Shown: positions 25,840 to 33,595 of the stretch, piece after piece
Position numbering within the stretch: position 1 is the first letter of the stretch
Layout of the letters: every line of letters starts with the position of its first letter
Origin: Miltoncostaea sp963771025
GTDB lineage: Bacteria > Actinomycetota > Thermoleophilia > Miltoncostaeales > Miltoncostaeaceae
Direction: 5' to 3'
Assembly (NCBI GenBank): GCA_963771025.1
Contig: CAVYRL010000001.1
Span: 1 to 64,000 of the forward strand
DNA: 64,000 nt
The notes under the pieces: generated by a model
Told to the model about the DNA's origin: nothing
Seen by the model: only the letters and a program-made list of their open reading frames with translations
The model's database searches: none
Translations under genes and position numbers: made by a program

Positions 25840-26556
25840 ATGCGGCTCACGGCGCTCGGGGCGGGCGCCCTGGGCGTCGCCGTCGCGGCCTGGACAGCTC
25901 CCGCCGCGGCGGCGCACGTCGGGCCCCTCGCGGCCGCCTTCGGCATCCGCACGCGCCTCGATCGTCCGGGCATCGCGCTCACGTTCGACGACGGTCCGCA
26001 CGCGGAGGGCACACCGGCCGTCCTCGACCGCCTGGCTCGGCACGGGGTGGTCGCCACGTTCTTCCTGGTGGGCGAGCAGGTGGAGCGGTACCCGTCGCTG
26101 GCGGCCGACATCGCGTCCGCCGGGCATGAGATCGCGCTCCACGGCCACGTCCACACCCTCCTGCTGCGCAGGACGCCCCGCGGCCTCGAGCGCGACCTCG
26201 ACCGCGCGCTCGCGGTGATCGAGGACGCCACCGGCAGGTCGCCCGCCTGCTACCGGCCGCCCTACGGCGTGTTCAGCGCCGGCGGCCTGGCGCTGTGCCG
26301 GCGTCGCGGATGGGAGCCCGCCCTCTGGTCGCGCTGGGGGCGCGACTGGCCCGCGCGCGCCACCCCGGAGGGCATCGCGAGCCGCGCGTCCCTCGCGCTC
26401 GCCTCCGGCGACATCGTCTTGCTGCACGATGCCGACCACTACAGCTCCCGCGACTCCTGGCGTCGCACCGTCGCAGCCCTCCCCGCGGTACTCGACTCGG
26501 CTCTCTCGGTGGGGGTGCCGCTGGTCCCCCTCACGGCGGAACCGGGCTCAGACTGA
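25840..26556 (+). CDS. NodB-domain polysaccharide deacetylase
   Basis: A 238-residue deacetylase. Residues 1-25 form a signal or anchor segment. NodB motifs are present: TFDDGP (48-53), the metal-binding HGHVH region after HEIAL, RPPYG, and LLHDADHY near the C-terminus. It removes N- or O-acetyl groups from glycans. Start and stop positions make it a partner of the glycosyltransferase: 2 bases separate them. Its last 9 bases overlap the convergent epimerase gene. Confidence 0.9.
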   Translation: MRLTALGAGALGVAVAAWTAPAAAAHVGPLAAAFGIRTRLDRPGIALTFDDGPHAEGTPAVLDRLARHGVVATFFLVGEQVERYPSLAADIASAGHEIALHGHVHTLLLRRTPRGLERDLDRALAVIEDATGRSPACYRPPYGVFSAGGLALCRRRGWEPALWSRWGRDWPARATPEGIASRASLALASGDIVLLHDADHYSSRDSWRRTVAALPAVLDSALSVGVPLVPLTAEPGSD

Positions 26557-27522
26557 CGCCACCCCGTTGCCGGAGCCGCCGTCGGCGAGCAGCACCGCGT
26601 CGTCGCCGGCCGCGGCGGCCTTCTCCCCCATCACCCAATCCACGTAGCGGATGACGCCCTCGGCGAAGCTCGTGGTCGCCGCCCAGCCCAGCTCGCGCTT
26701 GGCCCGGGCGGCCGAGATCTCGGCACCCTTGATGTCGCCCGCGCGTCCCTCGGTGTGCACGATCGGCACCGGGCTCACCACGCGGACCACCGCGTCGGCG
26801 ATCTCGCGCACCGTGGTGCTCTCCTCGCCCACCAGGTTGTAGACGCGACCCACGGCCGCCGGATCGAGCGTCGCGACGACGCCCTCGGCGAGGTCCTCGA
26901 CGTAGATGAACCGGCGCGACTGCGTGCCGTCGCCCGCGATCGTGATCGGCTCGTCGGCCAGGGCACGCGCGACGAAGGCCGCCAGCACGGTGGCGGGGCG
27001 CGCGCGGGGGCCGTAGGGGATGCCGAAACGCGCGATGGTGATGTCCATGCCGTACAGCGCTCCATACGACGAGCAGTACATCTCGCCGGCGAGCTTGGTG
27101 GCGGTGTACAGGTGGCCCGGCAGGTTCAGCGGCTCGTCCTCGTCAAGCGGCCCATGGCCGTTGGAGTCGCCGTAGACCCAGATGGTGCTCGCGTAGACGA
27201 ACCGGGACACGCCCTCCAGCCGCGCCGCCTCCAGCACGGTGCGGGTGCCGCCGCCGTTGACGCTCTCGGCGCGTCCAGGGTAGAGGAGCACCTGGTTGAC
27301 GTCGGACACCGCGGCGAGGTGGACGACGGCGTCGCAGCCGACGAGAGCCGCGCGGATCGCGTCGTCGTCCACCAGGTCACCGGCCACCTGCTCCACCTCG
27401 TCGGGCCGGTGGTAGGGCGATTCGAGCAGGTCGTATATGCGCGGCTCGTGGCCGTGCGCGATCAGCCGGTCGACGACGTGGGAGCCGATGAACCCCGAGC
27501 CACCCGTTACCAACACCTTCAT
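26548..27522 (-). CDS. NAD-dependent sugar nucleotide epimerase/dehydratase
   Basis: A 324-residue extended SDR enzyme. The Rossmann motif is GGSGFIG (7-13), the catalytic motif is YTATK with a preceding Ser/Thr (ASTIWVYG), and the substrate loop includes RFGIPYGPRARP. It resembles UDP-glucose 4-epimerase-type proteins, but the exact reaction cannot be assigned. Its ATG overlaps the stop of the upstream DegT gene by 4 bases, so the pair probably acts in one sugar pathway. Confidence 0.9.
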   Translation of the reverse strand: MKVLVTGGSGFIGSHVVDRLIAHGHEPRIYDLLESPYHRPDEVEQVAGDLVDDDAIRAALVGCDAVVHLAAVSDVNQVLLYPGRAESVNGGGTRTVLEAARLEGVSRFVYASTIWVYGDSNGHGPLDEDEPLNLPGHLYTATKLAGEMYCSSYGALYGMDITIARFGIPYGPRARPATVLAAFVARALADEPITIAGDGTQSRRFIYVEDLAEGVVATLDPAAVGRVYNLVGEESTTVREIADAVVRVVSPVPIVHTEGRAGDIKGAEISAARAKRELGWAATTSFAEGVIRYVDWVMGEKAAAAGDDAVLLADGGSGNGVASV

Positions 27523-28556
27523 GAGTCAGCCTCCACGGGCCTGTAGTAGAGCGGCACGCACCAATGGTTCGTCGCAATCCAGTCCGACACCGGAAGATCG
27601 CTTCCGTGTCCCATGATCCGGTGGCACGGTTCGTCGTAGACCTTTCCGGTCGATCGCTCGATCGGGTCGAAGACGATGTACTTGTAGAGGCTCGACACCA
27701 TCCCCTCGGGCAGCTCGAGGCGCCCCGGGTGGCCGGAATCCAGGTGCTCGCGCGCGGCCGCGTTCTTCCACGCGACGATCTCGTCCAGGCGCTCCGTCTG
27801 GACGATCCCGACCGCGGCCGTGAACTCGTTCATGCGGAAGTTGAGCCCGAAGGTCTCGTACGAGGGCTTGCCGTAGTTGCGGAACCCCCGCGCGTACGCG
27901 ACCAGGTCGTCGTGGCGCGAGACGAGCATCCCGCCCTCGCCCGTCGAGATCGTCTTGGTGGCCGCGAACGACCAGATGCCGGCGTCGCCCCAGGTTCCCG
28001 CCCGCCGGCCGTGCCAGGAGGCCCCGTGCGCGTGGGCGCAGTCCTCGATCAGGAAGATGTCGTTGGCGCGGCAGTAGTCGGCGATCTGCTCGATCTCGAA
28101 GGCGATGTGGCCGCCGATGTGCACCACGAAGGCGGCCTTCGGACGAAAGGCCTCGGCTTTCGCGACGAAGTCGGCATAGGACATGCACAGGTCGTCGCGA
28201 TTGGCGTCGACGAACTCCACGCGCGCTCCCGACGACACGGCGGAGAGCGGGGTCGCCATGAACGTGTTGGAGGGGCACAGCACCACCTCGCCCGTCACCT
28301 CGGCGAAGGCGAGGGCGGCCAGCGCGGCCCCCGACCAGCTCGAGAACGCAACGGCCGCCAGGCCGTTGGAGGCGCCCCAGGCCGTCTCGAAGGCGGCGGT
28401 CATCCGGCCCTCGGACCACTGCTCGGCGTCCATCGCCTCGTCCCACAGCTCGCGCAGGCGGCGGCGATCACGGTGATCGAAACCGATGGCGAAGCGGTCG
28501 ATCTGGGGCAGGGAGGGGACGGCGTTCTCGAATCGGAAGAGGCCACCGGATATCAG
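27519..28556 (-). CDS. DegT/DnrJ/EryC1-family aminotransferase
   Basis: About 345 residues of a PLP-dependent sugar aminotransferase. The PLP lysine is in SFAATKTISTGEGG, preceded by FLIEDCAHAHGA (Asp binding the pyridine nitrogen) and VVLCPSNTFMATPLSAV. It would convert a keto-sugar nucleotide to an amino sugar, likely with the coupled epimerase. The start is a problem: the conserved region reaches at least LPQIDRFAIGFD, yet no ATG, GTG or TTG lies before it except ones inside the divergent transporter gene. I place the end at an in-frame CTG (28556), 11 bases after AGGAAGG, as a provisional choice. Confidence 0.82.
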   Translation of the reverse strand: MISGGLFRFENAVPSLPQIDRFAIGFDHRDRRRLRELWDEAMDAEQWSEGRMTAAFETAWGASNGLAAVAFSSWSGAALAALAFAEVTGEVVLCPSNTFMATPLSAVSSGARVEFVDANRDDLCMSYADFVAKAEAFRPKAAFVVHIGGHIAFEIEQIADYCRANDIFLIEDCAHAHGASWHGRRAGTWGDAGIWSFAATKTISTGEGGMLVSRHDDLVAYARGFRNYGKPSYETFGLNFRMNEFTAAVGIVQTERLDEIVAWKNAAAREHLDSGHPGRLELPEGMVSSLYKYIVFDPIERSTGKVYDEPCHRIMGHGSDLPVSDWIATNHWCVPLYYRPVEADS

Positions 28557-28617
28557 GCGGCGGGGAGCCTTCCTGTACCGCTCTCGTGGAGTACTGGCGA
28601 ATCGCCAGCCCCGCGCA

Positions 28618-28629
28618 TAACCTGCCGCC
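28618..28629 (+). promoter_or_regulatory. Leaderless -10 box for the sugar porter gene
   Basis: TAACCT at 28618-28623 and 6 bases to the GTG at 28630; no ribosome-binding site. Confidence 0.5.
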
Positions 28630-30099
28630 GTGCCTCTCCCGGGCCCGCACGGTGAGCCTATAGCCCCCGCGACCGCGTCGGGGCACCGCCGTCGCCTCAC
28701 GCCATGGCTCGTGATGGTCGGGGTGGTCACCTTCCTCGCCGGTCTGCTCTTCGGCTACGACCAGGGAGTCATCTCGGGCGCTCTGCCCCTGGTGAAGGAG
28801 GATCTCGGCCTCAGCACCCTCGCCGCCGAGGTGATCACGAGCTGGGTCACCCTCGGCGCGCTCGTGGGCGCGCTGGTCGCGGGCACGCTCGCCGACCGCG
28901 TCGGCCGCCGCTGGACGGCGGTCACCGCGGGCGTCCTCTTCGCCGGGGGAGCGCTGCTCGAGGCGGTCGCCGACGGCGTCACCGTTCTGACCCTCGGGCG
29001 GGTGATCACGGGCTTGGCGGTCGGCTTCGCGTCCACCGTCGCGCCGCTCTACGCGGCCGAGATGGCGCCGGCCTGGATCCGTGGTCGCGTCGTCTCGTCC
29101 TACCAGCTGGCCATCACGGTGGGCATCTTCCTCGCCTACCTCGCCGATGACGCCCTGACCGCGAGCGACCACTGGCGCGAGATGTTCGCGCTCGCGGTCA
29201 TCCCCGGCGCGCTCCTGGTGGTCGGGTTCCTGATCGCCCCCGAGTCGGCCCGCTGGCTTCTGCGCATGGGGCGCCGCGACGCGGCCCTCGCCAGCCTCCG
29301 GAAGGTGGATGGAGCGGAGGCCGCGCCCGGGATCCTGGCCGAGATGGAGGTCGAGCTGCGGGCCGAGGAAGAGGAGGGCGAGGCCACCTGGGGCGAGGTC
29401 TTCGCCCCGCGTCTGCGGCGGCCCCTGACGATCGGCATCGGGCTCGCCATCATCCAGCAGGTCACGGGCATCAACGCGATCATCTACTACGCCAACGACA
29501 TCTTCGCCCGCGCCGGATTCGCCACCGCCGAGGACCAGGCCCAGGCGACGCTCTACGCCATCGGCCTGGTCAACGTGCTGTCCACCTTCATCGCGATCGC
29601 CTACGTCGACCGCTTCGGGCGCAGGCCCCTGCTGCTGGCGGGCCTTGTCGGGATGACGGCGAGCCTCGCCGCCGTCGGGGCGTCGTTCGCCTTCTTCAGC
29701 ACCGACTCCGGGGGCGGGGCCGAGGGCGTCTCGGTGGCCGGCGTCTTCACGCTCGTCGCGCTCGTCGTGTTCATCGCGTCGTTCGCGTTCTCGCTGGGAC
29801 CGGTGGTGTGGACCGTGATCGCCGAGATCTACCCCAATCGGGTGCGCGGTCGCGCGGTCTCGCTGGCCACGGCGGTCAACTGGGGCGCCGCCTTCCTGAT
29901 CACCCAGTTCTTCCTGACGATCGTCAACGCCATCGGTGAGGCGACCACCTTCTTCCTCCTCGCGGCCCTCTGCGTCGTGTCGTACTTCTGGATACGCCGC
30001 AACGTTCCCGAGACGCGTCGGCGTACTCTCGAGGAGATCCAAGACCTGTGGAACCCCTCGACGACACGCCCGCCCACGGCGGCGACCCCGGACCCCTAG
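28630..30099 (+). CDS. MFS sugar porter family transporter
   Basis: A 489-residue 12-TM sugar transporter. Family motifs are clear: GYDQGVISGAL in TM1, PESARWLL before the central loop, QQVTGINAIIYY in TM7, and VPETRRRTLEEIQ after TM12. It takes up hexoses or polyols with protons. Its 3' end overlaps the next gene by 52 bases. It is divergent from the aminotransferase/epimerase pair. Confidence 0.94.
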   Translation: MPLPGPHGEPIAPATASGHRRRLTPWLVMVGVVTFLAGLLFGYDQGVISGALPLVKEDLGLSTLAAEVITSWVTLGALVGALVAGTLADRVGRRWTAVTAGVLFAGGALLEAVADGVTVLTLGRVITGLAVGFASTVAPLYAAEMAPAWIRGRVVSSYQLAITVGIFLAYLADDALTASDHWREMFALAVIPGALLVVGFLIAPESARWLLRMGRRDAALASLRKVDGAEAAPGILAEMEVELRAEEEEGEATWGEVFAPRLRRPLTIGIGLAIIQQVTGINAIIYYANDIFARAGFATAEDQAQATLYAIGLVNVLSTFIAIAYVDRFGRRPLLLAGLVGMTASLAAVGASFAFFSTDSGGGAEGVSVAGVFTLVALVVFIASFAFSLGPVVWTVIAEIYPNRVRGRAVSLATAVNWGAAFLITQFFLTIVNAIGEATTFFLLAALCVVSYFWIRRNVPETRRRTLEEIQDLWNPSTTRPPTAATPDP

Positions 30100-31181
30100 G
30101 CCCGCCGGACTCCTCGCGCGTCTGGGTGGTGTGGTGGGCGGTGGTGCTGGTCGCGGCGGCGGTCGCCGTCGCCGTCACCGTCCTGGCGGTCGACGTCTCG
30201 CCCTCGACCTCGCGGGTGACCCTGGCCGCGGGCGGCTCCTGGGAGTCGTTCCGCCAGGCCTACGAGGCTCTCGGGGAGCGCGTCGCCGCCATCGGCTGGT
30301 GGGCGCTCGCCGCCGCCGTGCTCTGCGCGATCGCGAACTCCGCGGTGCGCACACGCGCCTGGCGCAACATCCTCGCCGCGGCGTATCCCCACTCAGTGGT
30401 GCGCTGGTGGGACACGTTCCGCGCCTACTACGCCGGGGTGGGCATCAACAGCGTGGTCCCGGCCCGGGTGGGAGACCTGGTCAAGCTGTTCCTGATCAAG
30501 CGGCGCGTGCGCGACTCGACGTATCCGGCCTTGGCCTCCAGCCTGCTCGCCGAGTCCGTGTTCGACGCACTCATGGCGACCGTCCTGCTGATCTGGGCCT
30601 GGCAGCTGGGCATCGTGCCCGAGCTGCCGTCGCTGCCCAGCCTGCCGGCATTTGAGATCTCGTGGTACGCCGACCGCCCCTGGATCCTCGGTGCGATCGT
30701 GGGCGTGCTCCTGATCGCCCTGGTCTACGCGACCATCCGGGTGCGCTCCTTCTGGGCGCGTGTGCGTCAGGGGCTGGTGATCCTGACGATGCCGGGCGCA
30801 TACCTGCGCCGGGTGGCGCTGCTGCAGGCGGTGGGGTGGGCGCTGCGCGTCGCCAGCGCCTACTGGTTCCTCACGGCCTTCAACGTGCCGGCCACGCTCC
30901 ACAACGCGCTGCTGGTGCAGGTGGCGAGCAGCGTCGGCACTCTGCTGCCGGCCACTCCCGGGGGGCTCGGCCCCAAGCAGGCCCTGATCGTGATCCTGCT
31001 CGCGGGAACGGCCTCACGCGGGGATCTGCTCGCGTTCAGCGTGGGCATCGAGGCGGTGATGCTCGTCGTGAACGTCGTGCTGGGGCTGCTGTGCATGGCC
31101 TCCATGATCGGAAGCCTGCGGATGCGCGACGCCGTCCGAACCGCCCGCCGCGAGGCGGGCGGCGCGGACCAACGGCGATAG
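30048..31181 (+). CDS. LPG-synthase-TM / AglD-like membrane protein
   Basis: A 377-residue protein with about eight membrane helices and the lysylphosphatidylglycerol synthase TM (UPF0104) pattern: NSAVRTRAWRNIL, a conserved GVGINSVVPARVGDLVK loop, and VASSVGTLLPATPGGLGPKQ. It lacks the soluble aminoacyl-transfer domain of MprF, so a lipid flippase or an unknown envelope role is likelier. The GTG at 30048 lies inside the preceding transporter gene, which implies coupled translation. Confidence 0.85.
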   Translation: MEPLDDTPAHGGDPGPLGPPDSSRVWVVWWAVVLVAAAVAVAVTVLAVDVSPSTSRVTLAAGGSWESFRQAYEALGERVAAIGWWALAAAVLCAIANSAVRTRAWRNILAAAYPHSVVRWWDTFRAYYAGVGINSVVPARVGDLVKLFLIKRRVRDSTYPALASSLLAESVFDALMATVLLIWAWQLGIVPELPSLPSLPAFEISWYADRPWILGAIVGVLLIALVYATIRVRSFWARVRQGLVILTMPGAYLRRVALLQAVGWALRVASAYWFLTAFNVPATLHNALLVQVASSVGTLLPATPGGLGPKQALIVILLAGTASRGDLLAFSVGIEAVMLVVNVVLGLLCMASMIGSLRMRDAVRTARREAGGADQRR

Positions 31182-31193
31182 GAACAGCGAGGC

Positions 31194-31388
31194 TCAGGCG
31201 ACCCGGCGGCGACCCTCGCGCTCGAGCGCGGACTCGAAGTAGGCCAGCACCTCAGCGGGCACGGGACCCGACGGCGGGTCGAGATCCATCTCGGACAGCC
31301 GGGGGCGTGACACGTTGGAGTCCATGGCCTGACGGTTCACCTGCAGCGTGTCGCTGTCTGCGTTGAGGTCGATCGTCTGAGTGGTCAT
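31194..31388 (-). CDS. Small hypothetical protein downstream of the CDF gene
   Basis: A 64-residue acidic protein starting MTTQTIDLNADSD, with no membrane segment or Cys and a C-terminal amphipathic stretch (AEVLAYFESALEREGRRR). It follows the CDF transporter gene on the same strand after 53 bases. No family recognised. Only a weak purine stretch (GAAGAAAA) precedes the ATG. The charged, non-repetitive composition favours a real gene. Confidence 0.5.
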   Translation of the reverse strand: MTTQTIDLNADSDTLQVNRQAMDSNVSRPRLSEMDLDPPSGPVPAEVLAYFESALEREGRRRVA

Positions 31389-31441
31389 GGGCGTTTTCTT
31401 CGCCCCCGAGCCGCCGGATCCTTCGGGCGCCTCGCGCGGAT

Positions 31442-32314
31442 CTAGTGGTCCTCGAGGTGGATCAGGACCTCGGCATTGGGCAGCGCGCCCTGGACCGCGC
31501 TCTTGACCATCCCGCTCATGGCATGCCCCTGCCGCACGGTGGTCTCGGGGGGCACCACCATGTGCAGATCGACGTGTCGCTTGCTGCCGGCGCGGCGGCC
31601 GCGCAGCGCGTGGAAGCCGATCCCGTCGCGCTCGGAGAACCCGGTGAGCACGGCCTCGATCGCCGCGATCTCGTCGGGCGGCAGGTTGCTGTCCAGCAGC
31701 ACCTGCACGGCGCGCCACACGAGGCGCGCGCCGACCACGATCACGTAACCGGAGATCGCGATGCCGACCAGGGCGTCGAGGGCGGTCCAGCCGGTGATCG
31801 CCACCAGGATCAGGCCGAGCACCGCCCCCGCGGAGGTCCAGACATCCGACGCGAGGTGGGTCGCCTCACCGGCGATCGCCGGCGAGCCGGTGCGGCGCGC
31901 CACGCGCCGCAGCCGCACGGAGACGACCAGGTTGACCACCGCCGACGCGGCCATCACGGCGATGGCCAGATCGATCCGGACCAGACCGTGGTCGTTCGAG
32001 AACAGGCGCCGCGTGGCCTCGATGCCGACGGCCACGCCGGCGGTCAGAACCAGCACGCCCTCCACGGCGGCGGCCAGGTTCTCGGTCTTCTCGTGGCCGT
32101 AGGGGTGGTCCTCGTCGGCCGGCCGGGCGGCAGCGCGGACGCCGGCGAACGCGATGCCCGAAGCAACCAGGTCGCCCGCCGAGTTGGCGGCGTCCGAGAG
32201 CACGGCGACCGAGCCGGTGACGAGCCAGATGGCGAACTTGGCGAGCACCAGCAACGTGTTGGACCCCACCGACAGCAGCGCGGCGGAGCGGTTCGCGCGA
32301 GAATCGCCGAGCAT
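31442..32314 (-). CDS. Cation diffusion facilitator (CDF) transporter
   Basis: A 290-residue metal/proton antiporter. Metal-site residues occur in LSDAANSAGD (TM2) and HLASDVWTSAG (TM5), and the loop HPYGHEKTEN is typical. The C-terminal cytoplasmic domain (about 205-290) has HVDLHMVVPP and ends HLEDH. It exports Zn, Fe, Mn or Co; the ion is not determinable here. The ATG at 32314 is 7 bases after a TACCGT box, so the message appears leaderless. Confidence 0.92.
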   Translation of the reverse strand: MLGDSRANRSAALLSVGSNTLLVLAKFAIWLVTGSVAVLSDAANSAGDLVASGIAFAGVRAAARPADEDHPYGHEKTENLAAAVEGVLVLTAGVAVGIEATRRLFSNDHGLVRIDLAIAVMAASAVVNLVVSVRLRRVARRTGSPAIAGEATHLASDVWTSAGAVLGLILVAITGWTALDALVGIAISGYVIVVGARLVWRAVQVLLDSNLPPDEIAAIEAVLTGFSERDGIGFHALRGRRAGSKRHVDLHMVVPPETTVRQGHAMSGMVKSAVQGALPNAEVLIHLEDH

Positions 32315-32321
32315 CCGCGGG

Positions 32322-32352
32322 ACGGTAGTGATTTAGGCTGTTGCTAAGTCAA
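32322..32352 (-). promoter_or_regulatory. Leaderless promoter of the CDF gene
   Basis: On the minus strand TTGACT (32352-32347), a 19-base spacer and TACCGT (32327-32322), then 7 bases to the ATG at 32314. Confidence 0.5.
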
Positions 32353-32422
32353 GTCGCCGCAGTCCATGCGGCTGTGCAGCTAGCCGGGGCTACGACCCCT
32401 CGTCAGGACAAGGAGCCCCGCC

Positions 32423-33046
32423 ACGCCTCTCTTCAAGCGCAATGTGCTGCTCAGCGGGGAGATCGTGTTCTACGGCCCCCTGCGCACCGCTGTCCGCACC
32501 CATCCTGCGGTCGGGCGAGGGCCGAAGGAGCAGGCGGACGACCGGCTCGCGCTGGTCGTCAGCCTCGCGGCGCTCGCGGCCAACAAGGCCCCCGACAACC
32601 GGTGGCCGCCGCTGCGGGAGGCGATGGTCGATCTGGCAAAGGGGATCAATCAGGCGCCACCGGGTCCGCTGCCCGAGGACCTCGTGCCCCTGGATCAGCT
32701 CGGCGCGCGGGGCGATCTGCTTGTGGTTGACTGGCAGGGCGAGGGCCGTGCCCGCGTCGAAGTGCAGGTGGTCAAGGCCCGCGCCGCGATCGTGCCTCAC
32801 CTCGCGTCCACGCCCGACGAGGCGGGACCGTTCCGCGAGATCGCGGCGCTCGCGCTGGCCCTGGCGGTGGCCGAGGAGGCGGACACCCACGAACGCACCC
32901 GGATCGCGCTCGGCCTTGAGGGCGTCGTCTTCTGGTTCCGCGACTCCGACCGGCGCGCCCCTCCGCGCAACGCCCTCGCCTTCGCTCTCAACCACGTCGA
33001 GGTGCGCCTCGAGGAGAAGGCCGGGGACGTGCACCCGGAGTTCTGA
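32423..33046 (+). CDS. Unknown soluble protein, probable ACG start
   Basis: About 207 residues, acidic, no signal peptide and no recognised family. Conserved-looking blocks include LLSGEIVFYGPLR near the N-terminus and a C-terminal ALNHVEVRLEEK. The first canonical start in frame is the GTG at 32444, which has no ribosome-binding site. Seven codons earlier an ACG at 32423 follows a textbook AAGGAG (32410-32415) at exactly 7 bases, giving an N-terminus (M)PLFKRNVLLSG. I take the ACG as the likely start or a mutated ATG. It lies upstream of mgsA. Confidence 0.7.
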   Translation, partial: TPLFKRNVLLSGEIVFYGPLRTAVRTHPAVGRGPKEQADDRLALVVSLAALAANKAPDNRWPPLREAMVDLAKGINQAPPGPLPEDLVPLDQLGARGDLLVVDWQGEGRARVEVQVVKARAAIVPHLASTPDEAGPFREIAALALALAVAEEADTHERTRIALGLEGVVFWFRDSDRRAPPRNALAFALNHVEVRLEEKAGDVHPEF

Positions 33047-33146
33047 CCCACGCTTCACCACGCGGCAACCTCACCTGCGAGGACGCGCGCTACGGTCCAC
33101 ACGATTTCTCATAGCCCGATCCGCACGCGAGAACACGGAGCATGGA

Positions 33147-33575
33147 TTGAACAACCGCAAGCGCATCGCCCTCATCGCGCACGACAACCGCAAGCTCGAC
33201 CTCCTTGACTGGGCCCTCTTCAACCGGGGCACGCTGGAGGAGCACGAGCTCTACGCCACCGGCACCACCGGCGGACTGGTCGAGGAGGCTCTCGGCATAC
33301 CGGTGACCCGTTTCCTGAGCGGCCCGCTCGGTGGTGACCAGCAGGTCGGCGCGGGCATCGCCGAGGGGCGCCTCGACATCGTCATCTTCTTCTGGGACCC
33401 GCTGCAGCCCCAGCCCCACGACGTCGACGTCAAGGCCCTGCTGCGCATCGCCGTCGTCCACGACTGCCCCATCGCCTGCAACCGCTCGACGGCCGACTTC
33501 CTGCTGTCCAGCCCGCTGCTCGGCATCTCCTACCAGCGCATGCTGTCCGCCCCGGAGCCGGCCGCCGTCGTCTGA
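33147..33575 (+). CDS. mgsA: Methylglyoxal synthase
   Basis: A 142-residue enzyme converting dihydroxyacetone phosphate to methylglyoxal and phosphate. Family blocks are complete: ALIAHDNRK, TGTTG, SGPLGGDQQVGA, FFWDPLQPQPHDVDVKALLR and CNRSTADF. The TTG at 33147 has GGAG 6 bases upstream. It lets the cell bypass lower glycolysis when phosphate is short. The product is toxic; no glyoxalase gene is nearby. Confidence 0.95.
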   Translation: MNNRKRIALIAHDNRKLDLLDWALFNRGTLEEHELYATGTTGGLVEEALGIPVTRFLSGPLGGDQQVGAGIAEGRLDIVIFFWDPLQPQPHDVDVKALLRIAVVHDCPIACNRSTADFLLSSPLLGISYQRMLSAPEPAAVV

Positions 33576-33595
33576 CGGCCGGCGGGCGCGGGGGA

